A stretch of DNA of 64,000 bases from Antedon mediterranea. Taxonomy: Eukaryota > Echinodermata > Crinoidea > Comatulida > Antedonidae. Position 1 is the stretch's first letter. Every line of letters begins with the position of its first letter. The stretch is taken from positions 14,197,201-14,261,200 of the forward strand of contig NC_092670.1 in NCBI RefSeq assembly GCF_964355755.1, in the 5' to 3' direction. Both the position numbers and the translations under genes were made by a program. The notes below the pieces were generated by a model that saw only the letters and a list, made by a program, of their open reading frames with translations, had not been told where the DNA came from and ran no database searches. Below, in pieces: positions 36,501-46,800 of the stretch.

Positions 36501-39500
36501 AGTGGCATATAATGTGTACCCGATTCTCAGTGCACACACGTCAATTTACACAGTGTCATAGAAAAATTACATAATACAGCATCACATGTTATATCAGTAA
36601 TGTATATGTAATTTAATAGATTTAAGGGTTAGGTTATGGTTTGTAACATTGATACTAGGCCATACATGTGATGCTGTATTACAGAGTTTTCCTATAATAC
36701 TCTAGGGAAATCTAGATTCAGTAAACCGATTATCTTGTTTAATGTGACACCACTAAATCTACCGTATAAAATAAATGCTTAGCTAATTTCTTTTTTCCAG
36801 CTTCCCACCACCATATGTGAAGGGTAAGAATTCTATCGACTGGCTGTATACTGCATTTGGTAAAGCCTGGATTGACACAGCCCATTGGCTTCCTGAAGAC
36901 ACTAGGGCTACAATAAAACAGTAAGGCTCCTACAACTTGCTTTATATTAATTGACATTTATATAACATTCCCTAGACTTTTTCATGCTTATACAGTAGTG
37001 TCATACCTCTTCTGATTACAATGTGTCAACCTCAGTGTAGAGTATACCAACATGTTGATCAAAAACATGCTATTTAATCATTCCTAGCACATTCGTGTCA
37101 CAATTCATAGTTTATATATACTGTATCTCACTCGCACTAACAGAAGATGCCTTATGTCAACATCATTGTTGCTTGATGACAAAGAATACACATAGTGGAT
37201 CAAATATGTATTCAGCGTGTTGGCTTACTATTAACTAAATTGCAAATATTACAATGTTCCGACATCAATACAGTGACATAACGTAGAGACCAAAGGCTCC
37301 TGGTTTCGTAAACCTAAGTGGCCCTGCAACCATGGAGGCCTCGGGCATTTTCAGCCTTTTTTCAACATATTTTAATGCCTGTTTTTTCCTCGGGCACTGC
37401 TCAGAGGCCCCATAAGCTTAGGGGCCCCTGGGTTTAGCCAGTGAGCGCTCATAGCCGTTACGTCACTGCATCAATTGCCAATGTACTGGGCCATCATAGA
37501 TTATTCAACACATGAAGCCAATGTCTCTAATACTTTTTTTTTAGGGGAGGATATTATGCAACAGAATTTTTCCCAGATCTTCTAATTGTTTCTCTAAACA
37601 TGAATATGTGCAACAACCAAAACTGGTTAGTATACTACAATATTCTTTTTGATTTTATTTTGTGCTAAAAAAATATTTTTTATTTTTTTATTTTATTTCA
37701 TCATCACCCTACAGTGACCAAACGTCACCATTAACAGGGTTGAAAGTCGTAAAATATAACATATTATATACAAGCAAAAATCAAAAGATAACAAGACAAC
37801 ATTTAAATATTACTGACATTAGACAAAACCTTGTGACGGAAACAAGCAAGGGAATCAAAAAAAATATCAACAGATCCATCAATTTTACATAGTGAGTGGT
37901 ATAACTTAGGCAAACGATTAACAAAACCATTTTTAGTAATATTTACCCTCCCTCCTGATATAGAAAATAAAGCAGGATTACGCAATTGATATTGTGGAAC
38001 AGAAATAGGAAAGTACACTTCAAAATTACCATGGAAAATTGAGTTCACAGCCTTAAAAAGAAAAATTAAATCAAATAACTTACGCCTACCCGCTAAATTA
38101 ATAAGAACATCTTTGCTAATAGAACCAAATTTACGCACATAAAATCGACAAAACTTGTTCTGAACACTTTGTTCAACAATACCAACAGTACAAACAGTAT
38201 AATATGTAGTTTTTAACTTCTTTATTAATTGTTTAATTTAAGTGCAGGTGGCATTTAAGATCTTCTTTTCTTGTGTGAATTTTTATGTTTAATTTAAATT
38301 CAAGTGGCTGTTTAGAACTTCCTTTTAATATTTTACTTTACAATTTTAGTTTTGTTAAGAACTTCCTTATGTTTTCCATTAATTTAAATGCAGATGGCTT
38401 TTAAGAACTTCCTTATGTTTTCCAGTAATTTACTGTTTTTTTAAAACTGAAGTACAAGTAAATACTATATCAAGATCGTGTATGCGTGATCTTTGTGTTA
38501 AAAAGACGCTAATATGTAAGCTACATAGGCCTACTGTACACTCTAAAAATTATTCATGACATGAAACTTTTGCAAATTTCAATCAATCGCTAAATTCACC
38601 AAAGTTTAATGTCCGCGGAAGTTTCTTTTTCTTTTTTCGTTTTACAGTATATGCAGGTGGTTTTTAAGAACTTCCTTCTTATGTTTTTACCTTAATTTAA
38701 ATACAGGTGGTTGTTAATAAATGAGACTGACCCGGCAGGTGAATTGCAATGGTTGATATCAACACTACAGAAGGCTGAAGATAAGAATCAAAAGGTACAC
38801 ATTCTAGGACATATAGCTCCAGGTAGCGGGGATTGCTTGAAATGGTGGAGCTGGAACTATTATCAGATTGTCAACAGGTATGTATCATATTATAATATCT
38901 CTATGATTAGGCCTAGCTTATTTTCTCTGTACATACAAATTTCTTTCTGAAGAATTTCTAGCACACCATTGTTTAGTATCCTTTTCTAAAGCTCTGTCTA
39001 CACTATCAATCTTTCTGTGACAAACAAATGTGACGTGCCCATATTTGGACATGATGATGTCATATCACTACCATATTTGGGTACATCACAATTTTTTGAT
39101 AGTGTAGACAGAGCTTAAGAACAGTTTCAACAACAGTTCTAAACAATTTCTAGGACACCATTGTTTAGTATCCTTTTCTAAGAACAATTGAATTGCCTAA
39201 TGAGGTGATTATGTCACAGTTCAACACTGTGACCTCTGACCTTTTATTATTATTTTTTTTTCCCTTAAGATATGAAAGCACTATTACGGGTCAATACTTT
39301 GGACACACTCACATCCAGAGTCTGGAGGTGATGTACGATTTAACAAACAAATCACGACCAATCAATGTTGTGCATATGCCAGGCAGTGTCACCACGTACA
39401 AACATCTTAACCCGGGCTACAGGATATGCGAGATGGACGGACACTACAATGGTTCATCCTATGTATGTAACTTTCCCAAAATTTCTAATTTATACTTCGT

Positions 39501-40990
39501 AGTATAGAACCATAACAATATGTCGACTTTTTGTTGAGGTTTCTAGTTTTGAGTGTCTGTGCCCATATTTCACTTTGAATTTCACTTATATCAAGGAATC
39601 TTTTGTGTTTCTCTTGGCATATATCTGAATTATGAATATGGCCATTAGTCTGCTTTTCTGACAGGTAAATATATACAATATGTCCAGACGATTTTTAAAA
39701 ACTCATGTGGTCTCATGGCAGGGTATCTTCACGTCAAACAGGGTCCGAGTTCAAATCTGAGCAACTCTATATTACAACTGTGTCCACACACATTACAAAT
39801 TGTGGTTTATTTTTCTTTTAGATGATGTTGGACTATAACAACACTATTCTAAACCTCACAGAAGCAAATCTAACAAACAAGCCAGTTTGGCAATTTGCAT
39901 ATAATCCAAAGGTATGTCACATGCATTTCATTGTTCATCTAAGTTCAAAGATCGGATAAATGAACATCTGGTCACATGATATTTCTGATGATGCATTTCT
40001 TTGGCATGGAATCAAAATGTATTAAAGGCCAAAGGCCGGATTTACGACCCAAATACATGACCATTTCGGTAAGATCACATAATCTATTGCAAGGTTATAT
40101 TTGCATACAATATAAAGTAAAGTCACATGATCACTAAAACAAAATAACAAAGAAAAAAAAGGCTTTTAGCATGTTTACAATATTGAATATAAGTTGCATA
40201 CAAGAAACAATAATACCTCTTGATATTGTCGTCATCAGACAAATTATTGCAAATCAAAGGTTCAATGAAAACAATATCAAGTAGGCTAATTCATATGAAT
40301 GACATATACATTATAAAGTTCTGTACACTATCAAACTAGTTTGACCAAAAGCGTGTGATGTGCCAAAATATGGTAATGATATAGCATCACTGTGTCAATA
40401 TATGCACATGTCGTATTCATGATATAACAGATCCAATTGTAATACGTGTGTATATTGACATAGTGTAGGTCTATATTTGCTATGTTAACAGGAAACTTGA
40501 ATACTATTTCGTATGTAATTTGTTTAACTTTTTTTAGACTGAATATGGAATGAAAAACTTGTTTCCAGAAGACTGGAATGATTTCGTCCAAAGAATGAAG
40601 ACTGACCGTCCTTTATTTGACAGATTTAGAAAGTATGTTTTCATATTATAGGCATGAGTTTAGGATAGTGGGGGTGGGTTGGGGGGTGGGTGTGAAGTAC
40701 TACTACTACACCTCACTTGATGAATTGTTTTTCACTTCTTTATTCTATCAATATCAACCTACCCCGAAATCATTTCAACAATTAACAATAGCGATATGTC
40801 GTCTTAGGTGAGGGAATAATTTATTGGTTTTGTGTTTTGCAGAAATATGTTCAAATCACATGTGACAGGTACATGTGACGAATCCTGCAGAAAAGGTCAG
40901 ATATGTTCACTGGAATCAGGTCGTTCAAATGACGATACATTTTGTAAAGATGCAGACGTTGATTTATATAAAGCAGTCACCTTATGTTAA
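33593..40990 (+). CDS. SMPD1: Acid sphingomyelinase (sphingomyelin phosphodiesterase 1-like), 12 exons, 580 aa
   Basis: Coding exons: 33593-33874, 34810-34974, 35462-35585, 35727-35830, 36209-36378, 36801-36920, 37545-37625, 38707-38877, 39270-39462, 39822-39911, 40538-40632, 40843-40990 (1743 nt, phases consistent). It begins with a signal peptide ([17 protein letters not shown]), then a saposin-B domain (first cysteines at CFAC), a Pro-rich linker ([12 protein letters not shown]) and a calcineurin-like metallophosphoesterase domain. All zinc ligands are visible: Asp162 and His164 (TDLHYD), Asp234 (TGDLPAH), Asn274/His275 (GNHE), His384 (ILGHIAPG), His418 and His420 (FGHTH). The enzyme cleaves sphingomyelin to ceramide and phosphocholine in lysosomes or after secretion. 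The chosen Met gives a clean signal peptide; an in-frame Met at 33509 would precede it with unrelated sequence. AATAAA hexamers downstream lie at 41867, 41915 and 42498. Confidence 0.98.
34985..35175 (-). mobile_element. Probable LINE 3'-tail remnant in SMPD1 intron 2
   Basis: GATTTATTCATTAAAATCAC and CAAATAATAATAAAATTATT flank about 150 bp of A-rich, LINE-tail-like sequence directly after the exon 2 donor. The family is not identifiable by eye. Confidence 0.35.
36010..36117. mobile_element. Family A MITE, 5'-truncated (copy 3, SMPD1 intron 4)
   Basis: Retains TGATGATGTCATATCACTACC, shown here as ATGATGTCATATCACTACC, then CACACTTTTTTTGTCAAAC and the right end GATAGTGTAGACAGAGCTTTA. The left terminus is lost. 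Confidence 0.75.
37700..38220 (-). pseudogene. LINE reverse-transcriptase C-terminal fragment in SMPD1 intron 7
   Basis: The minus-strand frame at 38138-37803 encodes about 111 codons including [20 protein letters not shown] and [11 protein letters not shown], typical of the segment after the reverse transcriptase in CR1/L2-like LINEs. The reading frame continues upstream without a Met to about 38220. It is antisense to SMPD1, 5'-truncated and surely inactive. Confidence 0.75.
38235..38706 (+). repeat. Repeated acceptor-like segments before SMPD1 exon 8
   Basis: Imperfect units of the form AATTTAAAT.CAG.TGG.TTTTAAGAACTTCC occur with AG at about 38247, 38303 (CAA, degenerate), 38393 and 38656. 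The true exon 8 acceptor is at 38706 (AATTTAAATACAG|GTGG). Several units keep both the acceptor AG and the first exon bases GTGG. Confidence 0.75.
38952..39184. repeat. 37-bp direct repeats flanking a family A MITE
   Basis: AATTTCTAG.ACACCATTGTTT followed by AGTATCCTTTTCTAA occurs at 38952-38988 and 39147-39183, either side of the MITE at 38986-39117. Confidence 0.85.
38986..39117. mobile_element. MITE, family A (copy 4, SMPD1 intron 8)
   Basis: Complete: TAAAGCTCTGTCTACACTAT at the left and ATAGTGTAGACAGAGCTTA at the right, perfect inverted ends. The interior has GACATGATGATGTCATATCA. Confidence 0.9.
40318..40480. mobile_element. Diverged family A MITE (copy 5, SMPD1 intron 10)
   Basis: Left end TCTGTACACTATCAAACTAG with the GTGTGATGTGCCAAAATATG interior; the right part (GACATAGTGTAGGTCTA) is rearranged. 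It ends about 60 bp before the exon 11 acceptor. Confidence 0.6.
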
Positions 40991-41059
40991 TACATTTACT
41001 GTATAAATACATTTTATTAAGAGAGATGATAAAATTGGCCACAAAACTACTGCCATCGT

Positions 41060-41165
41060 TCTGTTACAGTTACTGCAGTGAATCTTTTACAGTTACTGCA
41101 GTGAATCTGTTACATTTACTACAGTGAATATGTACAGTTACTGCAGCTACTGAGTAAATCTGCTT
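41060..41165. repeat. Imperfect ~25-bp tandem repeat (TTACAGTTACTGCAGTGAAT)
   Basis: About four units just after the SMPD1 stop codon, likely in the 3' UTR. Similar TACTGCAG-rich sequence occurs at 35200-35285 and 48275-48300. Confidence 0.7.
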
Positions 41166-42697
41166 CAGTGATTCTGTTTATTCCTGATACTGTATATAGT
41201 GTAAAAATACTTCAATGGATTACTGCAGTACAATGGATTGCAAAAAAACCAAATTAGTTTGTAACCAACCAGTTATGATCACAATTTTTTTTAAATAGCA
41301 CTATCAGTTTCTTGTCCAATGGACAGGCACCATCTAATTAGTGAATATGATAACCTCTCTGCAACCTGAAGTGTAAAAATACATTTTTCGCACTAATTTT
41401 CCCTCCTAACATAGCCGAATGAGGAATTAAAAGGTGCTCCATCTCAAAAGGGGCATGTTGTTGTCATGCGATCTGGGAGGAGATAGTAACAAATTTTGGG
41501 TTAGTGCTATTATAATATATAGGGTATATTTTCAATATTATTTTTATTTTCAAATATTTTGCTAACTTCAGGGATAATTTTTAATTCAATTTGAGGAATT
41601 TTTGTTATTTCTCTAACATAGTTAATTTTCATTAGGTAAAATTTATGTGTACATATTTCAATAGGTTTGCTAATTTGAAAAATATTAATAGAATATATAA
41701 AATAATTATTAATAAATATGCAAGGACCACAATTTAATTAATTTTCACTTATGTACTGAAAGTACATACAGTATCATGACAATGTTAATTTTCACAAAGA
41801 TAGGTAGTGTCACAAAAGATACCTAAGTTACCAATTTTTACATGATATGAACATTTAATTTACCTGAATAAAGGTATAGTTTAATGTGACATGTATGTAC
41901 ATGAAAGGACTTATAATAAATTAATGACATATGCGGTAATGATATGGTATGGCGATCATGTATGTAAAACTATAGGTTTCAATTAACAATGCACAGTATG
42001 GTCCTTTGCGCGCACAGACCACCCCCTTTTTTGTTTATCAACTCGCATTAGATCATTGATTCTTAGAGAGTTGTTAAAATATGACGAACTGTATAGGTAG
42101 TTTTTAGCAAAACTGCCAAACGCACAAAAACTGATAACCAATGATAAACATTTTAAGAGTTTTGTATGTTATATTTTAATGAATATTAAGAGTTTAATTG
42201 CCGTCAGTTTTGTGATGTGTATGTATGTGTATATCCTCTTAAAAATTTTATTCATGAAAATATGCAATATTTTATGTTTGAAAATTTATGTTACATTTTG
42301 ATGTTTTGAATCATCTACCAGAGTTGATTGGTATACTTGTAACACATACTTTATTCAATTTATGTAATATATCTATTATATAGTGTTTATAAATAGGTAT
42401 TCCTAACATATATATGATCATGGAAAATGGAGAAATATAAATTTCACATGATATATGAATATTCAGTGTATTTATCAGCAAAATTCAATGCAGTTGAAAT
42501 AAATCTTTATTTGGATTTGAATTTAAATCATTTGTTTTTTTTTAATTGGCATCGGACTGTACCATTTTCGCCTCGATGTAGTGAATTTTCTTAGACACAC
42601 ATTAATTCAAGAATTAAGAGTGCAATTTCCAGAGTCTTATGATTGTTGTTTATTTTACATGTAGCAGTACAATTTTATATCAAATAGGTCTAGCTAG

Positions 42698-43236
42698 ATG
42701 TATTGTCCCTTTGACTAATCCCAAAAAAATAAAAGATTTCGAAAAAAGGTGGGTCATTTTGAAGTATCATAATAGTTATTAACTATCATCAAAAATTTGT
42801 CGAAAAAAAAATCATTTAACTAAAATACAGACATTTTTTTGTTTAAAAAATAACTTTGACTTCCAGTCAAAGTTTTCCATCAAAACATATCCCATAATGA
42901 AACGCGCTTGTTTCGCTACTCTGTATGCATATTTCATAAAACTTCTTTACGATCTGTGTGAAAATACCTTCTCAACTGTGACGAGTTGTAAATAATCCTA
43001 ATTAGCATATGCAATATGCGTACTCGTGGTTTGAAATCTTTGTTTACTTTCGCTTGCGACAATTTTCCAGACGAAATGTTATCAAACTAATTTACTTGTT
43101 ATTTACGTAAACTTGTTGTTTTGGCTCAAATTTTCGACTTAAAGTGAATAACTTTAATATTACTTTGATATGGCCAATTTAAATTTAGAATATTTTGACC
43201 ATCATTTTTTTGTGTTTCAAGGGACAATACATCTTT
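42698..43236. mobile_element. MITE, family D (complete, ~540 bp)
   Basis: Inverted ends: AGATGTATTGTCCCTTTGAC at the left and AAGGGACAATACATCTTT at the right. The interior contains AAAGTGAATAACTTTAATAT, as in the other family D copies. No ORF. It lies between SMPD1 and MSH6. Confidence 0.85.
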
Positions 43237-43638
43237 AAGTTGTTTTTCTTTTCTGTATGATTTCCTGCATTATTCTGTTCGAAACTAACATCCCCACCAT
43301 CATCCAGGAAAAAAAGAAAATAATATTGCACTCCCAAAAAAGATAGGCATCTAGAAAAGTACCATTTTCAAATTCAAACAGGATCCACAAACAATATAAG
43401 TAAGACTAAACTTAACTATTTCCAACAAATGAACAGAAAACCTGAAACTAAACTTGCAGCCAACGGGGCAGCCAATCAAAGCATTTTACAAAGAGTCAAA
43501 ATAACACACATTGTGATTATGCTAATACTAGGCATATTAATTGTTACTATTAGATAGATAGAGATTACATTATATTAGATGTAGTACTTTATTATAATTA
43601 AATTAAAAATCTGTATGATATCATAACGTGTGCTGTGA

Positions 43639-43646
43639 TGACGTCA
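43639..43646 (+). promoter_or_regulatory. Perfect CRE palindrome upstream of MSH6
   Basis: TGACGTCA, 163 bp before the MSH6 ATG. This is a consensus CREB/ATF site; its use here is inferred. Confidence 0.5.
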
Positions 43647-43684
43647 TTAATTCGTGTCATTGACCTTCATCCCCTGAGAATAGA

Positions 43685-43696
43685 TTTTCGCGCGAA
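43685..43696 (+). promoter_or_regulatory. E2F-like palindrome upstream of MSH6
   Basis: TTTTCGCGCGAA, 113 bp before the ATG, fits the E2F consensus on both strands. Mismatch-repair genes are commonly S-phase regulated by E2F, which makes this a credible promoter element. Confidence 0.55.
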
Positions 43697-43808
43697 CTTA
43701 TAATAAACAACATGTGTTTTGAATTGTGATCCGAGTGCGGTGGTTGTCTTCTTTCATGCTTTTAATATAAATATTTCCACATCTAAATGCTACCAGGGTA
43801 TTTTCAAA

Positions 43809-46800
43809 ATGCCTGTAAACACTCTATTCAGCTATTTTAACAAGACACCTAAAGCATCAACGCCAGAAAACAATTCAAAAACTGGCAACTCAACATCGCC
43901 GAAAGAGCAAGCTAAGCAAAAGCTTTTCAGCGAAAAGGATGCGTCCTCACCGGGTAGGCTCGCTAGCTAGGCTCAGGCAGGCTTAGAATTGAACGGCCTG
44001 AATGTTTGTTTCTATATTATCATTATAGGCTAGGCTAGGCTAGGCCTAGATCATATTATAAATAGATTCTATTCGTGGTATATCATGGAGTAACTTTACT
44101 CCATGGGTATATATTAACTCAGCAGGAGCACAATAAACATAATTAATTAGGCCTAGCCTACCTAGGCTAGGTTAGGCCTAAACTAACTAGGCTAATTATA
44201 ATTATTAATTTATCAAAAAGTAGTTTATTATTTAATTTGAATTTATTAAATTACATTTTATTTAGATAGGATATGCCAGGAATTTGCATCTCCCTCTGGA
44301 CAGGCCTAAAATGTACGCCGTGGTTAGGATTCCGGCACCGGAACTCAACGGCCCGGCGTTAGGGAATCCGACACGCTATTGCGCATGCCCAGGGTGAAGA
44401 GTGATCGGCGGCGCTACTCTACAGACTTACAGCGATGGATCATTCATCGTGAAGCTCCTCCATGGCGTAGTAAAATAGCTAGTAGCTACTAGCACTAGCC
44501 TAGATGCTACTAACTAATACCAGTACCAGCTAGACAGTGGCCTATTTATTTCGTAATTAAAAAAGTGGTTGCTTCATTCATATGAATTATAATTACATGC
44601 CAGTTTATGATTTTTTCAAGTACAAAATAAAAGATTTCATATACGCATTATACTGTGCATACAATAATCGTACCAAGTTGATTTGTTGACGTGAAAAAAA
44701 CAAAACTGTTCTGGGAGTCGGGGTCGCTATTCACTTTCGTACATTTCTTGAAATACGCAAGAATATGCTAAAAACAGTGCAGAGTCCATTCCTTTCTACC
44801 TTGATGTTTGTTTGTTTCTTTTTCCATTCACAAAAACATAAACATATAAATAATCATTACATGTATAGTAGTGTGAATCCCAGATACATATTATGTAAGT
44901 GTTAAACACTACAGGCAGAGAGAGGATGTGAAATCGACGTGAGAGGCACATCGCTCGTTTTGGCACAGGGCAGGCCTGTGTTTTTCCCGTTCCGAACTTC
45001 ATACTTTCAATTCTCTCTCTAATAAAATTACAGCATTCGATTAAGATATAAGATACTGATTCTTATCAATATCATAATAATTATTTTAATGTGCGGTGTA
45101 GTTTTATTTTAATTATTAATTCATGCATGGAGTAAAGAATAATTCTTTACTCCATGATTCATGTATGGCGTAGGCCTAGGTCAAGTTTCATCCATCGCTC
45201 TCGCGCGACGACTAAATCTAGTTAACACTTCGACTCTCGGTGTGGTGGTGTAGGTGCAAGCTATAATTAATTCGCTCTGGGCATGCGCAATAGCGTGTCG
45301 GATTCCCTAACGCTGGGCAGTTGAGTTCCGGTGTCGGAATCCTAACTACGGCGTAAAATGTAATGTCAAGGAAGATGTCAGGGGTTGAGTGTGTGCACTC
45401 CTGCTCCTATTCCTAATCCACCCCTGTAATTAGTCAGATTTATTTTATTAATCTTTATTTTTCATGTTTTTGGGGGACAATACATTTTTCAACTTTTTGT
45501 ACAGGTGTTTGCAAGTTTTCAGAAGGCGATGTTGTCTGGGCAAAGCTTGAAGGATTTCCCTGGTGGCCTAGTCTAGTGTGTAAACACCCCACAGAAGCAA
45601 CTTTCTTCAGGGCAAAGAAAATTCATGTTCAGTTCTTTGATGAGACTAAAAGCAGAGCATGGATAAACAGCAAGTTAGTAGTATTATTATTAAAACTTTC
45701 GGATGTTTTTTCAATGAAGTTGTGCTGAAGTTATGATTACAAAATATAAAAATGTTTACTACATTTTCTTTTGTCTAGGTTTGTTGAAACATTTGAAGGT
45801 TTAAACGAGAAAGGTTTCCAAAGGGGTGGACGCTTTTTCTCTTGTCAGCCAGAAATTCGCAAGGGAGTACAAACAGCTGCTGAAATTGCTGGAAAGGGAG
45901 TTGATGAACGTTTAAAAATTATTGTTTGTTGTCCGTCAGACAATGAAGAAGAAGATGAAGAGGATATGGATGTGGATTCCGGTAATTGAAATTAAAAAAG
46001 TTAAAAAAACGTGTATCCCAAAAATGCAATACGAAAGATAGAACATAGGTTAAGTCCTAATTGTTATACCAGGTCCCCCCCCCCCCCCTATTCAAAATCT
46101 TGCCAATGATAGCATCCTATTATTAAAAAATATCTTATCTTGTCAATGTAGAAGAAATCAATACAAGTAATAAAGAGAATGATTCAGAAGAGAATGTAGA
46201 GGAAGATGTCAAGGAAGATACAAAGAACAATAAAAGGCCAAAAAGATCCGCAGTTGTCCAGTCAAAAAAGCGACGCAGAATTGTAGTGGAATCTGGCAGT
46301 GAAGAATCTGATGGTAGGTGATTCTCTCAATCACATTCTACCTACCGTTTCCTATTCCTTCCTGAAATGCTAAAAGAATATCCTCACATACATACCATTC
46401 CGTGTTGTGAGAGCTTCTGCAATGACTCCAATTATTGAAATTCAGAATCATCGCAGAAGCTATTACAGCATAGTGTGGTATGTGAACATGTGAAGATGTT
46501 AGTTAATCTGTATTGGTTCAGTGCCAGTTACCAGAAACTTATGACAGACCTTTGAATTACTGATAATTTGCTAAAATGTTGAGTTTCATTTCAAAAACAG
46601 GAGATGAATTTAAACCAGGGGAAGAAGAAGGATCCGATTCAGATAATGAGAGTAGTGGCGTTGAAGAAGAGGAGGAAGACAGTTCAGTTAATTCAGATCC
46701 TGAAACTCCACAGGTAATTGAATTCACTAAACTAAATATTTCTAATAGGAGACCTATTTGGGACACCCAAATTCATAAAATCACTTACAGTAATTGCATT

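Noticed and set aside
43719-43808. Upstream in-frame Met for MSH6
   Set aside because: The residues between have no MSH6 similarity, and the family PCNA-binding box is normally at the extreme N-terminus, as given by the ATG at 43809.
46557-46766. Ser-rich antisense ORF
   Set aside because: Mirror of the acidic MSH6 exon 5 codons, not an independent gene.
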